NCBI GenBank assembly: GCA_025499625.1
Contig: JAFMVD010000017.1
Coordinates: 41,445-105,444, forward strand
DNA: 64,000 bases
Origin: Carboxylicivirga fragile
Lineage (GTDB): Bacteria > Bacteroidota > Bacteroidia > Bacteroidales > Marinilabiliaceae
Direction: 5' to 3'
Positions 35,523 through 44,849 of this stretch are shown piece by piece. Each line of letters starts with the position of its first letter. The first letter of the stretch is position 1. A program made the position numbers and the translations under genes. Below the pieces are notes generated by a model that made no database searches, was not told where the DNA came from, and saw only the letters and a list, made by a program, of their open reading frames with translations.

Positions 35523-37349
35523 ATGATTCTAATCTTTGGTGGTACTACAGAAGGAAAAAAAGTAGCAAGTCTGTTCGATATTATCGATCAAGCCTACTAT
35601 TACTCTACCAAAACAGATGTCCATAAATCGGTTAAGGGTAATCGGATTCATGGTGCCTTAAACTCTGATACCATGAAAGCCTTTTGTGAAGCCAAAGGCA
35701 TTCGACTAATCATAGATGCTGCTCATCCATTTGCCGAAGTTCTGCATCAAACCATAATAGGTGTCGCACAAGACCTCGACATAAACACCATCAGGTATGA
35801 GCGCCAATTTCCTCAATTAGAACCCAATGAAAGTTTGCGGTTGTTTGACGACTATGAAGAACTAAGTCAAGCTCTTCTGACTAGTAAATATACGAATATT
35901 CTTGCTTTAACAGGTGTTCAAACCATTAGTAAGCTTCAAGATGTATGGCATGAACGTAAGTGCTACTTTCGAATTCTAAATTCAGAGTTGAGCAGCAAGA
36001 TTGCTATGGAAACGGGTATTGCTCCACAATACCTTATACCACGCCAACCAGTACCTGAGAAGAATGAATTAATAGAGTTGGTTAAACAAACATCAGCCCA
36101 AGTGATCTTGAGCAAGGAGAGTGGCGAGTCAGGTTATTTCCCTTTAAAAATGGGAGTGGCGAAAGAATTAAATTTGCCTTTGTGGGTAGTCAAGAAACCT
36201 TACTTTCCCGAATTCAAGAACTGTGTGAACAATCCCAAGTCCTTTCTTCAACTCTTTTATAGATTTAAAAAGGAGCTCTTTAAGGATAATAGTAATCTAC
36301 GTAGTGGTTTTACCACAGGCACTTGTGTAACAGCGGCGGCTAAAGCTTGTTTGCTTGCTTTGATGGAAGGTCAGTTTCCAGAATGGGTTGAGGTAGATAC
36401 ACCAAGTGGTAAAACAGCTACCTATCCAGTATTTCCTATTAACAAAGAAGAAGGAGAAGCCTCTTGTATAGTTATTAAAGATTCAGGTGACGATCCGGAT
36501 GTGACCCATGCAAAAGAGATTGGTTGTAGCATTGAATTAAATCCGTATTCGGGCATAGTATTTAAGCAAGGCAAAGGCATAGGACGTGTTACTTTACCTG
36601 GCTTGCAGGTTGAAGTTGGTGAACCTGCCATAAATCCCGTCCCGCGACGGATGATAACCGATATGTTACAAGAGCAGGCCGATGAATATGATGTAGAGCC
36701 GAATTTTATAGTTACGCCCTTTGTGCCCGAGGGAAAAGAATTGGCCAAACAAACCTTTAACCCAAGGGTGGGCGTGGTTGATGGTATTTCCATATTGGGT
36801 ACTTCAGGACGCGTTATGCCTTATTCCAATGAGGCTTTTGTGGCCAGTATCAAACAGCAGGTAGCTGTTGTAAAAGAGTTAAAATGCAATGAGGTAGTGA
36901 TGTCTTCTGGTAAACGAAGTAAAAATAAAGTGGCCAAACATTTTACAAATCTCCCATCACAAGCCTTTGTGCATTATGGCAATTTAATTGGCGAAACCAT
37001 CAAGCTGACCGTTGAAGCGGATATAAAATTCATCAATCTGGCCGTCATGTTTGGTAAGGGTGTAAAACTAGCCGAGGGACATTTAGATACCCATAGTAAA
37101 AATGTCGTCTTTAATCCTGACTTTCTTGTTCATATTGCCAAGCACTGTGATGTGCCTCTCGAGAGTATTGAATTGATAAAAAGGCTAAAGCTTGCCAATG
37201 CCATTCTTGATATCTTACCTCTTGAAACGAATACAAGCTTTTATGAACGCATTGCTCAAAAGTGCTATTCTACTTGTTTACAGCTTATCCCCGAAGGACA
37301 TTTTTTGAAAGTGTTTTTATTGATGGGTGATAGTGAAATAGTGATTTAA
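35523..37349 (+). CDS. cbiJD: Fused CbiJ (precorrin-6A reductase) and CbiD (cobalt-precorrin-5B C1-methyltransferase)
   Basis: 608 residues from the ATG at 35523. I prefer this start to 35484, because MILIFGGTTEGK is the CbiJ start. CbiJ occupies about 1-245, with IFGGTTEGK (4-12) and DAAHPFA (65-71). CbiD follows, with LRSGFTTGTCVTAAAKA starting at about 259, TPSGKTA, VIKDSGDDPDVTHA and the LPGLQVEVGEPAINPVPR region. CbiD methylates C1 and CbiJ reduces the ring. The gene ends the cobalamin cluster. The 379-base spacer before it carries repeats. Confidence 0.92.
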   Translation: MILIFGGTTEGKKVASLFDIIDQAYYYSTKTDVHKSVKGNRIHGALNSDTMKAFCEAKGIRLIIDAAHPFAEVLHQTIIGVAQDLDINTIRYERQFPQLEPNESLRLFDDYEELSQALLTSKYTNILALTGVQTISKLQDVWHERKCYFRILNSELSSKIAMETGIAPQYLIPRQPVPEKNELIELVKQTSAQVILSKESGESGYFPLKMGVAKELNLPLWVVKKPYFPEFKNCVNNPKSFLQLFYRFKKELFKDNSNLRSGFTTGTCVTAAAKACLLALMEGQFPEWVEVDTPSGKTATYPVFPINKEEGEASCIVIKDSGDDPDVTHAKEIGCSIELNPYSGIVFKQGKGIGRVTLPGLQVEVGEPAINPVPRRMITDMLQEQADEYDVEPNFIVTPFVPEGKELAKQTFNPRVGVVDGISILGTSGRVMPYSNEAFVASIKQQVAVVKELKCNEVVMSSGKRSKNKVAKHFTNLPSQAFVHYGNLIGETIKLTVEADIKFINLAVMFGKGVKLAEGHLDTHSKNVVFNPDFLVHIAKHCDVPLESIELIKRLKLANAILDILPLETNTSFYERIAQKCYSTCLQLIPEGHFLKVFLLMGDSEIVI

Positions 37350-37413
37350 GTTTAATTCTAAACTTGAGTTAATTGCGTGTGAAGATTTGGAATAATTAGA
37401 TTAATATTGGAGT

Positions 37414-37539
37414 ATGATTTTAAATTACATACACTGGAATCCTGATCCAGAAATAATAAATGTATTTGGTCTTTCCATTCGATATTACGGTTTGCTATTT
37501 GTTAGTGGATTGATTTTAAGTATTTACGTTCTTGGGTGA
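37414..37539 (+). pseudogene. lgt: 5' remnant of lgt (prolipoprotein diacylglyceryl transferase)
   Basis: A 41-codon frame from ATG 37414 to TGA 37539. Its product begins MILNYIHWNPDPEI and contains SIRYYGLLFVSG, matching the Lgt N-terminus (membrane-entry helix and the RYYGL stretch). A full Lgt is about 260-290 residues, so more than 80 percent is missing. No other frame continues it beyond the stop. It lies 64 bases after cbiJD. Since many lipoproteins are encoded nearby, an intact lgt must exist elsewhere in the genome. Confidence 0.75.
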
Positions 37540-37598
37540 ATTTGAATAAAACTTGTGCACGACAAAGACGATACCTTCATCGTGCGTATTTTATAATC

Positions 37599-39089
37599 TT
37601 ACATCCAACTTTTCTCCGTCGCTTGTATTTTATAGACCAGATATTTATGAAGCTCTTTAGCCAGATTTTCAGCAATGAAAGGTATGGTGGTGCTTCCTGA
37701 GGCTGTATAAATTTGTATACTAGCCAGTCCTGAACGTTTTTGAAAGATCGATTGTCTGAAATCAACCACTTGAATCTTGTATAATTCTAATTGTTTCCAA
37801 TCCTGACCAAACATGCCCTTTGATATGATGAGTTGATTCTCACTCATTCGGAAGGATCTCTTCTCTACTGCTAGCCACGATGCGCATATGCTAAAAGCAA
37901 ACCAGACAACAGGTATTGTAAAATGCACCACATTGAAAATATAAAGCGGTAAGCTAATAAGAACAGGTAGGCATCCCATTGCTAATAAGATACGCCAGAA
38001 GAATTTTCTGGATATTTTGTATTGCCTATCAATCAAGAATTCATCTTCACTAAAAATCACTTCTTGTAATTGATTTAAGGTGTGCTTTTCACAACCAGGT
38101 ATCTCCATTATTGACTTATTTTTGTCGAACTGGCTATTGGCTTGTTTAATTTTTATTGAGAATAATGAAAAAGCTTTTTTTAACGGATTGGTTCCCCACG
38201 AAAGCTCTTGAATCTTTTTGAATGGAATGATCAAGTTTTTCCGATTTAATAAACCGGCCTGCATTTGAAATGATGCTTCTGTCTTCGTGAATTCAAACTC
38301 GAAAAATTTCACGATAATTTTTATGACTGAAGCCACTACACTTATCGCTAAAAATAAAAGACACATAAAGATGATTACAAGTAAGCTCGATTGCAGTACT
38401 TGCTCATTTACCTGACCTGAAACCTGGCTTACTTCTTCCTTGAATGTATCGGCCAATTCGTTGTAGAACTGCCACCCAAAGGCAAGTATTATCAAAGCCA
38501 TTTGCAGGTGATTTTGCAATAAACCAATCTTAATCAGTTCACCTAATTGTAATTTTATGAGCTTTTTGGAAGACTCCTTTTTTATTGGTGCATCTTCAGT
38601 AAGTTCCTTGGTTTCTTCAGAAGAAGCGGTATTATTTAATGCATTTTTTAAGGCCTCGGCAAAATCCATCTCAAGCGCCATTATCTTCAATTCCTTTTTT
38701 ACCGAACCGGCCGTATCAATTTCCAGGCTCACCACTTTCAATAGGCGTTGCAGTACATTTGCTTTGTAGTTGACCGATTGAATACGCTCAAAGGGAATAT
38801 TTAATTCCTGTTTTCGTAAATAGCCTTTACGTAGTATGAAGCTGTCTTTTTCAACATGGAATTTGAAATTTAAATAGTATAAAATAGCATGTGCAACAAG
38901 CAGCACGACAAGTATGCCGATGCCAGCAAATATCTCCAATTGGTATTCTACAAATTGCTCATTCTTCCAAAAGTAAATTATTAACATGGGCCAAAAGGCA
39001 CGAATCATCTTTTGAAGGCTCATCACTAAAATTAGCAATAAACCTTTAGGCGATTGTCGCATGGGAGTAGTGAGGTCTATCTTATTCAT
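37599..39089 (-). CDS. PH-domain membrane protein, YdbT-like
   Basis: 496 residues. About 3-40 and 50-75 are the first hydrophobic stretches. Three bPH2-type (DUF304) domains can be seen, each with the fold-core pattern of the kind FERIQSVNY, FKKIQELSWG and YKIQVVDFRQ. Hydrophobic helices separate them (about 190-212, 233-262 and 363-400). YdbT of Bacillus subtilis has the same design and acts with YdbS. It overlaps the YdbS-like gene by 8 bases. Role: membrane-associated, possibly stress or peptide-resistance related; not determined. Confidence 0.8.
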   Translation of the reverse strand: MNKIDLTTPMRQSPKGLLLILVMSLQKMIRAFWPMLIIYFWKNEQFVEYQLEIFAGIGILVVLLVAHAILYYLNFKFHVEKDSFILRKGYLRKQELNIPFERIQSVNYKANVLQRLLKVVSLEIDTAGSVKKELKIMALEMDFAEALKNALNNTASSEETKELTEDAPIKKESSKKLIKLQLGELIKIGLLQNHLQMALIILAFGWQFYNELADTFKEEVSQVSGQVNEQVLQSSLLVIIFMCLLFLAISVVASVIKIIVKFFEFEFTKTEASFQMQAGLLNRKNLIIPFKKIQELSWGTNPLKKAFSLFSIKIKQANSQFDKNKSIMEIPGCEKHTLNQLQEVIFSEDEFLIDRQYKISRKFFWRILLAMGCLPVLISLPLYIFNVVHFTIPVVWFAFSICASWLAVEKRSFRMSENQLIISKGMFGQDWKQLELYKIQVVDFRQSIFQKRSGLASIQIYTASGSTTIPFIAENLAKELHKYLVYKIQATEKSWM

Positions 39090-39645
39090 GCTGACCTATT
39101 TTTTTACTTAATAAACTTTTAATCTCTTCAGCTTTTTCTTTCTTAATGCCTGCAATGCTAATGTCAGATTGATTGCCGCCAGCCGTGTATATTTTAATAC
39201 TAGATAAATTAAAGAGTTTCATGAGTACGGACTGGGTCAGTTCCACATGTTGTATCCGATTTACCGATACTGTGGTTTGTTTGAACGTGATTAATCCTCG
39301 CTGATAAGATATGTCTCTTTCACGCAGGGCATAGGCTCTTATTTTAAATGCCATAATGGTCATTAATAGGCGAAGAATAACAAGAATATTTATACCCAAT
39401 AGAGTATAAAGAATACCTTCAGACGGGAAACCCATCTTTCCGGAAAAATAAAAGAATAAGCCAATGCCATTGAAAACAAGGGCAAACATCACTATTCTCA
39501 ACAATAACACCAGCAGGAATTTCTTTTCTACCTTATTAAATTGAAGATCTTCAATTTTAGGTAATTCTTGTATGTCGATCTCTTTATTTTCAAATTCCAG
39601 TTTCTCTATCATACGGTATGGCGTTTTTGCTTCAGTACTTTTCAA
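39082..39645 (-). CDS. PH-domain membrane protein, YdbS-like
   Basis: 187 residues. A cytoplasmic N-terminal segment of about 40 residues precedes two hydrophobic helices (about 42-68 and 80-100), then one bPH2 domain with YALRERDISYQRG and NRIQHVELTQSVL. Alternative start at 39612 would shorten it by 11 residues. It pairs with the YdbT-like gene, overlapping 8 bases, so the two are co-translated. Function is not known beyond the family. Confidence 0.8.
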   Translation of the reverse strand: MKSTEAKTPYRMIEKLEFENKEIDIQELPKIEDLQFNKVEKKFLLVLLLRIVMFALVFNGIGLFFYFSGKMGFPSEGILYTLLGINILVILRLLMTIMAFKIRAYALRERDISYQRGLITFKQTTVSVNRIQHVELTQSVLMKLFNLSSIKIYTAGGNQSDISIAGIKKEKAEEIKSLLSKKIGQHE

Positions 39646-39849
39646 GTCAAATGTAAATTAATACCTACACATCGCCATACCTTAATCTATTATTTTCTTC
39701 ATTTTATCATTAAAAACTATCGACTTATGGTTTTATGTTTTTTTAATCAAACGAAGATAGCCGTTGATGTAAATAAGCGCACATTGTTATAATCATCCCG
39801 TTAAACTGATTAAGATTTGCAACTATTTAGAGAATTAATTACCAGTAGT

Positions 39850-40680
39850 ATGAAAACGAGAATAACAATATTATGCACCCTGCTTTTTGTTAATTACACA
39901 TTAGCATTTTCACAATACGAAGATTGTTTTAAGGTGGATGATACCTCGTTATTGGCAATTAATTTAGAGAGCAGTTCAAACTATGATGGTACTTGCCAAA
40001 AACACTTTACAAATGATCAAATCGCGTGGCGTTTAATTATTAAGGATGGTTCACCCATTGAAATGAAGCAGTGGAGAAAGAATGGTCAATTAGCCGATAG
40101 TACTGTTTATATTGACGGATTTAAACTTTTTAAACGCTTTACTTTTGACCGAAAAGGACGAGTTATAAGCGAAGAGTTACTAGAGATGAAAAGCATTGCC
40201 CAAAGTGGCGATAAGGAAGTCTTTAAAATGGCTCAGAAAAAGAAATATGCCCATTCAACAGTTTATGAAGATTGTCTCTCCTACAAAAGCATCTCTTATT
40301 CAAAAAACAATACACCTAAGTTTGTTTATCATACAATGTACGACCAATCTAAAACGCTATTGGTTCAATATCACAAAAACGGAAATGTTAGCGACTCTAT
40401 TTTTTACAAGAATAAATCAGTTGGCGAATCGGAATACATACTAGTAAAAGAAGGCGCCAGTATTCAATACGACCTTGCTGAAAATAAAAGTGCAATTAAA
40501 CGTTTTGAGAATGATAAGATAGTTAACGAAACCTTGTTTGAATCAACGAATAAAACACTGGAATTGGATTATGAAAATGGTAGACTTGCCAAGGATGCTA
40601 AACTTATTTCAGTAGATGGTGAGAATATAAAAGTATGCGTAAAACTTGATTGGCAAGGTAATCCAAAAATTTATGAATAG
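39850..40680 (+). CDS. Secreted protein with YwqK/MORN-like repeats
   Basis: 276 residues from the ATG at 39850. A signal peptide (MKTRITILCTLLFVNYTLAFS, about 21 residues) is visible, which argues against the longer TTG frame at 39817. The mature part has repeats of the form QWRKNGQLADSTVY and QYHKNGNVSDSIFY, as in YwqK/MORN-like antitoxin-type proteins of Bacteroidota. It stands alone with no toxin partner seen. Function unknown. Confidence 0.65.
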   Translation: MKTRITILCTLLFVNYTLAFSQYEDCFKVDDTSLLAINLESSSNYDGTCQKHFTNDQIAWRLIIKDGSPIEMKQWRKNGQLADSTVYIDGFKLFKRFTFDRKGRVISEELLEMKSIAQSGDKEVFKMAQKKKYAHSTVYEDCLSYKSISYSKNNTPKFVYHTMYDQSKTLLVQYHKNGNVSDSIFYKNKSVGESEYILVKEGASIQYDLAENKSAIKRFENDKIVNETLFESTNKTLELDYENGRLAKDAKLISVDGENIKVCVKLDWQGNPKIYE

Positions 40681-40929
40681 GATTTTATAAGCTCACTTAT
40701 TGACTTTGCTCTTAGTCTCGTTTATCCTCTAATTTCTTACCTCACCTAGCCTCTCCTGAAGTAGAGGAATGAATGATGGAGTTTAAATTACAACATGTTT
40801 AATTCATCATTTTTCCTCCACAACTCCGCTCCCCTGTGATTAATTTTCTTCTATCGGAGAATAGGGAATGACTACTTTAGTATTTCCTAAACCAAGCTGA
40901 AATCTTATTTTTGTTAAAATTTTCAGTAC

Positions 40930-41691
40930 ATGATAAAGCAGTTTTTAAGCATACTAATACTTTTGCTTTGGGTCATCACCAGTTCGGCCCAAATTGTTAG
41001 TATTGATAAGCGACGAACTAAAAACCCAAATAAAGGTTTTCAGGGGGATATAAACCTAGGGCTCAATTTTGTTCATACGAACACAGATCTTCTTCAACTC
41101 TCATCGCGCTTTAAGTTGCAGTATAACGACAATGACAATACTTACCTTTTTTCATCCGATATTGGCTACAGCCGTGTAAATGACGAAAACAATGTGAATA
41201 ATGGCGGTCTGATGTTTAAGTATAACTATTGGGTACCCGATAAAATTATCATTGCCGAAGCCTTTTACCAATACAGTTATAACCGCGTTAAAAAACTACA
41301 ACACCGTCATATCTTGGGAGGTGGGCCACGTTTTAATATTGCCGACCGCGAGAAGTTCAACTTATTTCTTGTGGCCTATACCATATATTTAAATGAACTG
41401 TTTGAGAACGACACATATCAGCGTCGTAAAAGTCTGGTAAAATTTAGTTCGATGTTTTCCATGGATTGGCAGATGTCACCAAATGCCAAATTGGGACATA
41501 CCACCTACTACGAACCCGATTACTCCGACCCTGCCGATTTTAGAATATGGAGTGAGACACGTTTGAATTTTAAGATCACCAAGAAATTTGCCTTTGATTT
41601 ATTCGTGCGCTTTGATTACGATAATTTGGTACCACCTGATGTTGATCCGCTGTTTTACACGGTGAATAATTCCTTTACCTTAAAGTTTTAA
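40930..41691 (+). CDS. DUF481 family outer-membrane protein
   Basis: 253 residues. Signal peptide about 1-20 (ending SSAQ). The rest alternates strands typical of a beta-barrel (GDINLGLNFVHTNTDL, LNFKITKKFAFDLFVRFDY) and ends TLKF, with the terminal Phe favoured by barrel proteins. It matches the DUF481 pattern; its role is unknown. It is followed after 2 bases by the GNAT gene. Confidence 0.7.
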   Translation: MIKQFLSILILLLWVITSSAQIVSIDKRRTKNPNKGFQGDINLGLNFVHTNTDLLQLSSRFKLQYNDNDNTYLFSSDIGYSRVNDENNVNNGGLMFKYNYWVPDKIIIAEAFYQYSYNRVKKLQHRHILGGGPRFNIADREKFNLFLVAYTIYLNELFENDTYQRRKSLVKFSSMFSMDWQMSPNAKLGHTTYYEPDYSDPADFRIWSETRLNFKITKKFAFDLFVRFDYDNLVPPDVDPLFYTVNNSFTLKF

Positions 41692-41693
41692 AC

Positions 41694-42146
41694 ATGTTTG
41701 AAATAGTAAGAACCGACGCTGACAATAAGGATTTTATAAAGCTTGTTAAAGAACTGGACAGCGATCTTGCTATTCGCGATGGAGAAGACCATGCCTTTTA
41801 CGCGCAATATAATAAGGTAGATCAGATTAAAAATGTAGTTATCGTTCTTGAAGATGAAAAGGCTGTTGCCTGTGGTGCCATCAAACATTTTTCGAAGAAC
41901 AGCATGGAAGTCAAACGCATGTACACCTTACCTGCTCAGAGAGGAAAAGGCCTTGCTTCGCTTGTTCTGAAAGAACTTGAAATCTGGGCTAAAGAACTAG
42001 GCTATAATAGTTGCCTACTTGAAACCGGGTTAAAGCAACCCGAAGCCATTGCCCTCTATCAGAAAAATGGCTATCATATTATTCCCAACTATGGCCAATA
42101 TGCTGATGTAGAAAACAGTCGTTGTTTTGAAAAGCATCTAACATAG
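41694..42146 (+). CDS. GNAT family N-acetyltransferase
   Basis: 150 residues forming one GNAT domain. The acetyl-CoA binding segment RMYTLPAQRGKGLASLVLKELEIWA follows the V-x-x-R-G-x-G pattern, and GYNSCLLETGLKQPEAIALYQKNGYH is the C-terminal signature. The acceptor substrate cannot be inferred. Start lies 2 bases after the DUF481 stop. Confidence 0.85.
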   Translation: MFEIVRTDADNKDFIKLVKELDSDLAIRDGEDHAFYAQYNKVDQIKNVVIVLEDEKAVACGAIKHFSKNSMEVKRMYTLPAQRGKGLASLVLKELEIWAKELGYNSCLLETGLKQPEAIALYQKNGYHIIPNYGQYADVENSRCFEKHLT

Positions 42147-42218
42147 TTCCAAATCAATCACTCTCAAAAAAAACATTTATATTTAGATTCTCACTTTTAT
42201 AATCTTCAAGTTATTAAT

Positions 42219-43871
42219 ATGCGCATTTGTATTGGAATCATATTACATCTATTGGCAAACGCAGGGGCTCTAGCAAGCAATGAGTTAGATTCTTTATTTG
42301 TTCAATTGGAACAAACCATATCAGATCGAGAACAATACGAAACTCAAAAAGAAAGTAAGATTAAGAGTTTAAAAGCCTTAAGGGAAGAAACAGATTCAAA
42401 TCCAGAACGTCTTTTCTTCCTCAATAATAAAATTCTAGAAGAATACATCCCTTATAACTTTGATTCAGCAATTCATTACATTGATCTCAACCTCGAGCTT
42501 GCTAGAAAGTACAATGATTTTAGTTTTAAACACGAAACCAATATACATTTAGCCAACCTTCTTGCTTTTTCAGGAAGGTATTTAGAATCATTAGACGTAG
42601 TTAAGACGGTAAATTCGAACAATCTAAGCGTACCCTTAAAACAAGAATATTGGGGTATCTATGTTAAAGTATTTTCTGAACTCGCGCTATTTACACCTTC
42701 CAAAAGCAGCAGAGATTCTTATCAACAATTGTACAGAAACTATTCAGATTCGCTATTAAACATATTAGATAAAAAAAGTGAACCCTATCTTTCTCTACAG
42801 GAAAAGAAGTTCCGAGATTCTCGAATGTTGATTGATTGTAAACGCATAAACACGCAACGCATGGCCTTAACCCAAATGGGCACACGGATCTATTCAACCA
42901 TTACTTTTGAACGCGCTATCCTTTACGAACTTGAGAACAACACTGATTTAGAAAAGAAATTCCTGATACTTTCGGCTATTTCCGACATCAAAGCGGCAGT
43001 TAAAGACAATGCCTCGCTTACTAAATTAGCAATGTTACTCTACGAAGAAGATAAAATTGATGATGCTTATAAATACATCATGTTTTCCTTTGAGGATGCT
43101 GCCTTTTACAATTCAAAACTTCGCTTTGTTCAAATATCTGCGATCCTACCATTAATAACAGAGACTTATCAACTTAAGAGTGACAGACAAAAAGCCGAAT
43201 TGAGAAAATTTCTCATTATAATAAGTGTTTTAAGTGCAGTATTATTGCTAGCTATTCTCGCTATATACAATCAAATTAAATCCTTAAAGGAGGCAAAAAC
43301 AGAATTAATCAATGCCAATGATCAGCTAAGAGAACTCAACACCAATCTTCATACTACTAATACGAAACTAAAAGAAGTTAATATTGATCTGGTTGAATCA
43401 GATCATGTTAAAGAGCATTACATAGGCAGTTTCTTGGCCATTTGTTCCGATTACATTGACAAATTGGATGATTTTAGAAAGATGGTTAATAAAAATATTG
43501 TTGCTCGAAAAATAGAGGAGCTACATGCTTCAACTAAATCAAAGAAACTAATCGACAATGAAATTGCTGATTTCTATAATAACTTTGATAATATCTTCCT
43601 CCATATTTTCCCAAACTTTGTTGAAAAGATAAATGAACTATTGGTCGAAGATGGAAAACTTGAAAGCAAAAAGGAAGAGGCTTTATCAACAGAGCTACGA
43701 ATATTTGCTTTAATTAGGCTTGGCATAAACGATAGTTCAAAAATTGCTCACTTACTTCGCTATTCAGTAAATACCATTTATAACTATCGGGTTCGAGTTA
43801 AAAATAATGCTTCTATTTCGCGCGATGAATTTGAAGACGCTGTGATGAAAATTGGCACTAAAATCAGGTAA
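42219..43871 (+). CDS. DUF6377 family (SusR-type) transcriptional regulator with periplasmic sensor region
   Basis: 550 residues. An N-terminal signal (about 1-20) and a long helical TPR-like sensor region (about 25-325) precede a single membrane helix (331-350), a coiled coil (about 351-395) and a cytoplasmic part that includes a C-terminal winged-helix-like DNA-binding segment (LSTELRIFALIRLGINDSSKIAHLL and YSVNTIYNYRVRVKN, about 480-535). This architecture belongs to the Bacteroides SusR group, membrane-spanning activators of glycan-utilisation genes. It precedes the Sus cluster by about 280 bases on the same strand, so it most likely senses glycan fragments and activates that cluster. Confidence 0.82.
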   Translation: MRICIGIILHLLANAGALASNELDSLFVQLEQTISDREQYETQKESKIKSLKALREETDSNPERLFFLNNKILEEYIPYNFDSAIHYIDLNLELARKYNDFSFKHETNIHLANLLAFSGRYLESLDVVKTVNSNNLSVPLKQEYWGIYVKVFSELALFTPSKSSRDSYQQLYRNYSDSLLNILDKKSEPYLSLQEKKFRDSRMLIDCKRINTQRMALTQMGTRIYSTITFERAILYELENNTDLEKKFLILSAISDIKAAVKDNASLTKLAMLLYEEDKIDDAYKYIMFSFEDAAFYNSKLRFVQISAILPLITETYQLKSDRQKAELRKFLIIISVLSAVLLLAILAIYNQIKSLKEAKTELINANDQLRELNTNLHTTNTKLKEVNIDLVESDHVKEHYIGSFLAICSDYIDKLDDFRKMVNKNIVARKIEELHASTKSKKLIDNEIADFYNNFDNIFLHIFPNFVEKINELLVEDGKLESKKEEALSTELRIFALIRLGINDSSKIAHLLRYSVNTIYNYRVRVKNNASISRDEFEDAVMKIGTKIR

Positions 43872-43912
43872 GAATTAACACTATTTAGCGACGTAGAATT
43901 CAATTACACATC

Positions 43913-44063
43913 TCCACTTTTATCCTAATTGTTAAAAAACGCTAACTATTACATCCACTTTTTACACTATTCCAAAATCTACTTAACACCTATTCTCCAA
44001 CACTTTGAATAAAACTTAAACACTACTTTATCCACTTTATAGCTACCCACATTTACTAATGTG
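43913..44063 (+). promoter_or_regulatory. Candidate operator region for the Sus cluster: direct repeats and an inverted repeat
   Basis: The octamer TCCACTTT occurs three times in one orientation (43913-43920, 43954-43961, 44031-44038), 41 and 77 bases apart. A CACATT-TACT-AATGTG inverted repeat lies at 44048-44063, some 85 bases before the first Sus-cluster gene. These may be sites for the DUF6377 regulator, but no binding motif for it is known to me. Confidence 0.35.
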
Positions 44064-44148
44064 TTAATATTCCTTTTGATTTACTTCTGAAAACAATATG
44101 GCTATTGTCTCTATCCAAAGGCCAAGTCAGAAACTAAATCAAAACGAC

Positions 44149-44823
44149 ATGAAAAAATTTTATCTATTTATCCTTGTATGCTTTTTAAGCCTTAATGTAA
44201 TTGCACAATTTCAAGTAACTCTAAAAGTCATCGATAATGAAGATGGTGCATTAACCAATAAAGTGGATGATAATAATGAAACAAATGTATTTGTTTATGC
44301 TGCCGATCTGGATGACAATAAAATTTATGATAATGGTGATTGGTGGTACGCCATGTACAGTGGTGAAACTCACAGCCCAAATGGTGAGTTGATAAAAGCC
44401 AATGGCACTTGGACATGGCAAGCTACTTTTAGTGTGGCAGCTGGCGATTATAAATGGAATCCACATATGAAAACACTGGGGTGGAATTCAATCAATAACC
44501 TTTATAATTATGCCACCGAAAATGATATATTTTTCTCTGTTGGAGCAGATGGCAGCATCTCAGGACAAACAACACTTGAACTCCCATTAACACCTACTAA
44601 TATTAACAATGACTACTTCAAAAATATCAAGGTCATTAGTCAGGATAATACCATTAGCATACAAAATGTAAATCCTTCAGCCAGGATAAAAGTTTACAAT
44701 ATTTCGGGACAGTTGATGACAGATCAAGAAGCCACTGGCTCAAGTATTTCAATACAGGTGAAAAGTAAAGGAATTTACATCTTAAATATTGATGGTTATT
44801 CACTTAAAGTTTTGACACAATAA
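44149..44823 (+). CDS. Secreted protein with T9SS type A sorting domain, first gene of the glycan locus
   Basis: 224 residues from the ATG at 44149, chosen because a signal peptide (MKKFYLFILVCFLSLNVIAQ) follows it; a longer frame opens at 44098. The middle is a beta-sandwich-like region with Asp/Asn/Gly loops. The last 75 residues match the C-terminal type IX sorting domain (IKVYNISGQLMTDQEATGSS and GIYILNI). So the protein is exported to the cell surface through T9SS and may bind or act on glycans. Lies 26 bases before susC. Confidence 0.7.
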   Translation: MKKFYLFILVCFLSLNVIAQFQVTLKVIDNEDGALTNKVDDNNETNVFVYAADLDDNKIYDNGDWWYAMYSGETHSPNGELIKANGTWTWQATFSVAAGDYKWNPHMKTLGWNSINNLYNYATENDIFFSVGADGSISGQTTLELPLTPTNINNDYFKNIKVISQDNTISIQNVNPSARIKVYNISGQLMTDQEATGSSISIQVKSKGIYILNIDGYSLKVLTQ

Positions 44824-44849
44824 AATCATTTAATTAATAGAACCATATT

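Noticed and set aside
37548..37590. Inverted repeat GCACGA/TCGTGC after the lgt remnant as a terminator
   Set aside because: Six-base stem with an 18-base loop and no clean T run; too weak to annotate.
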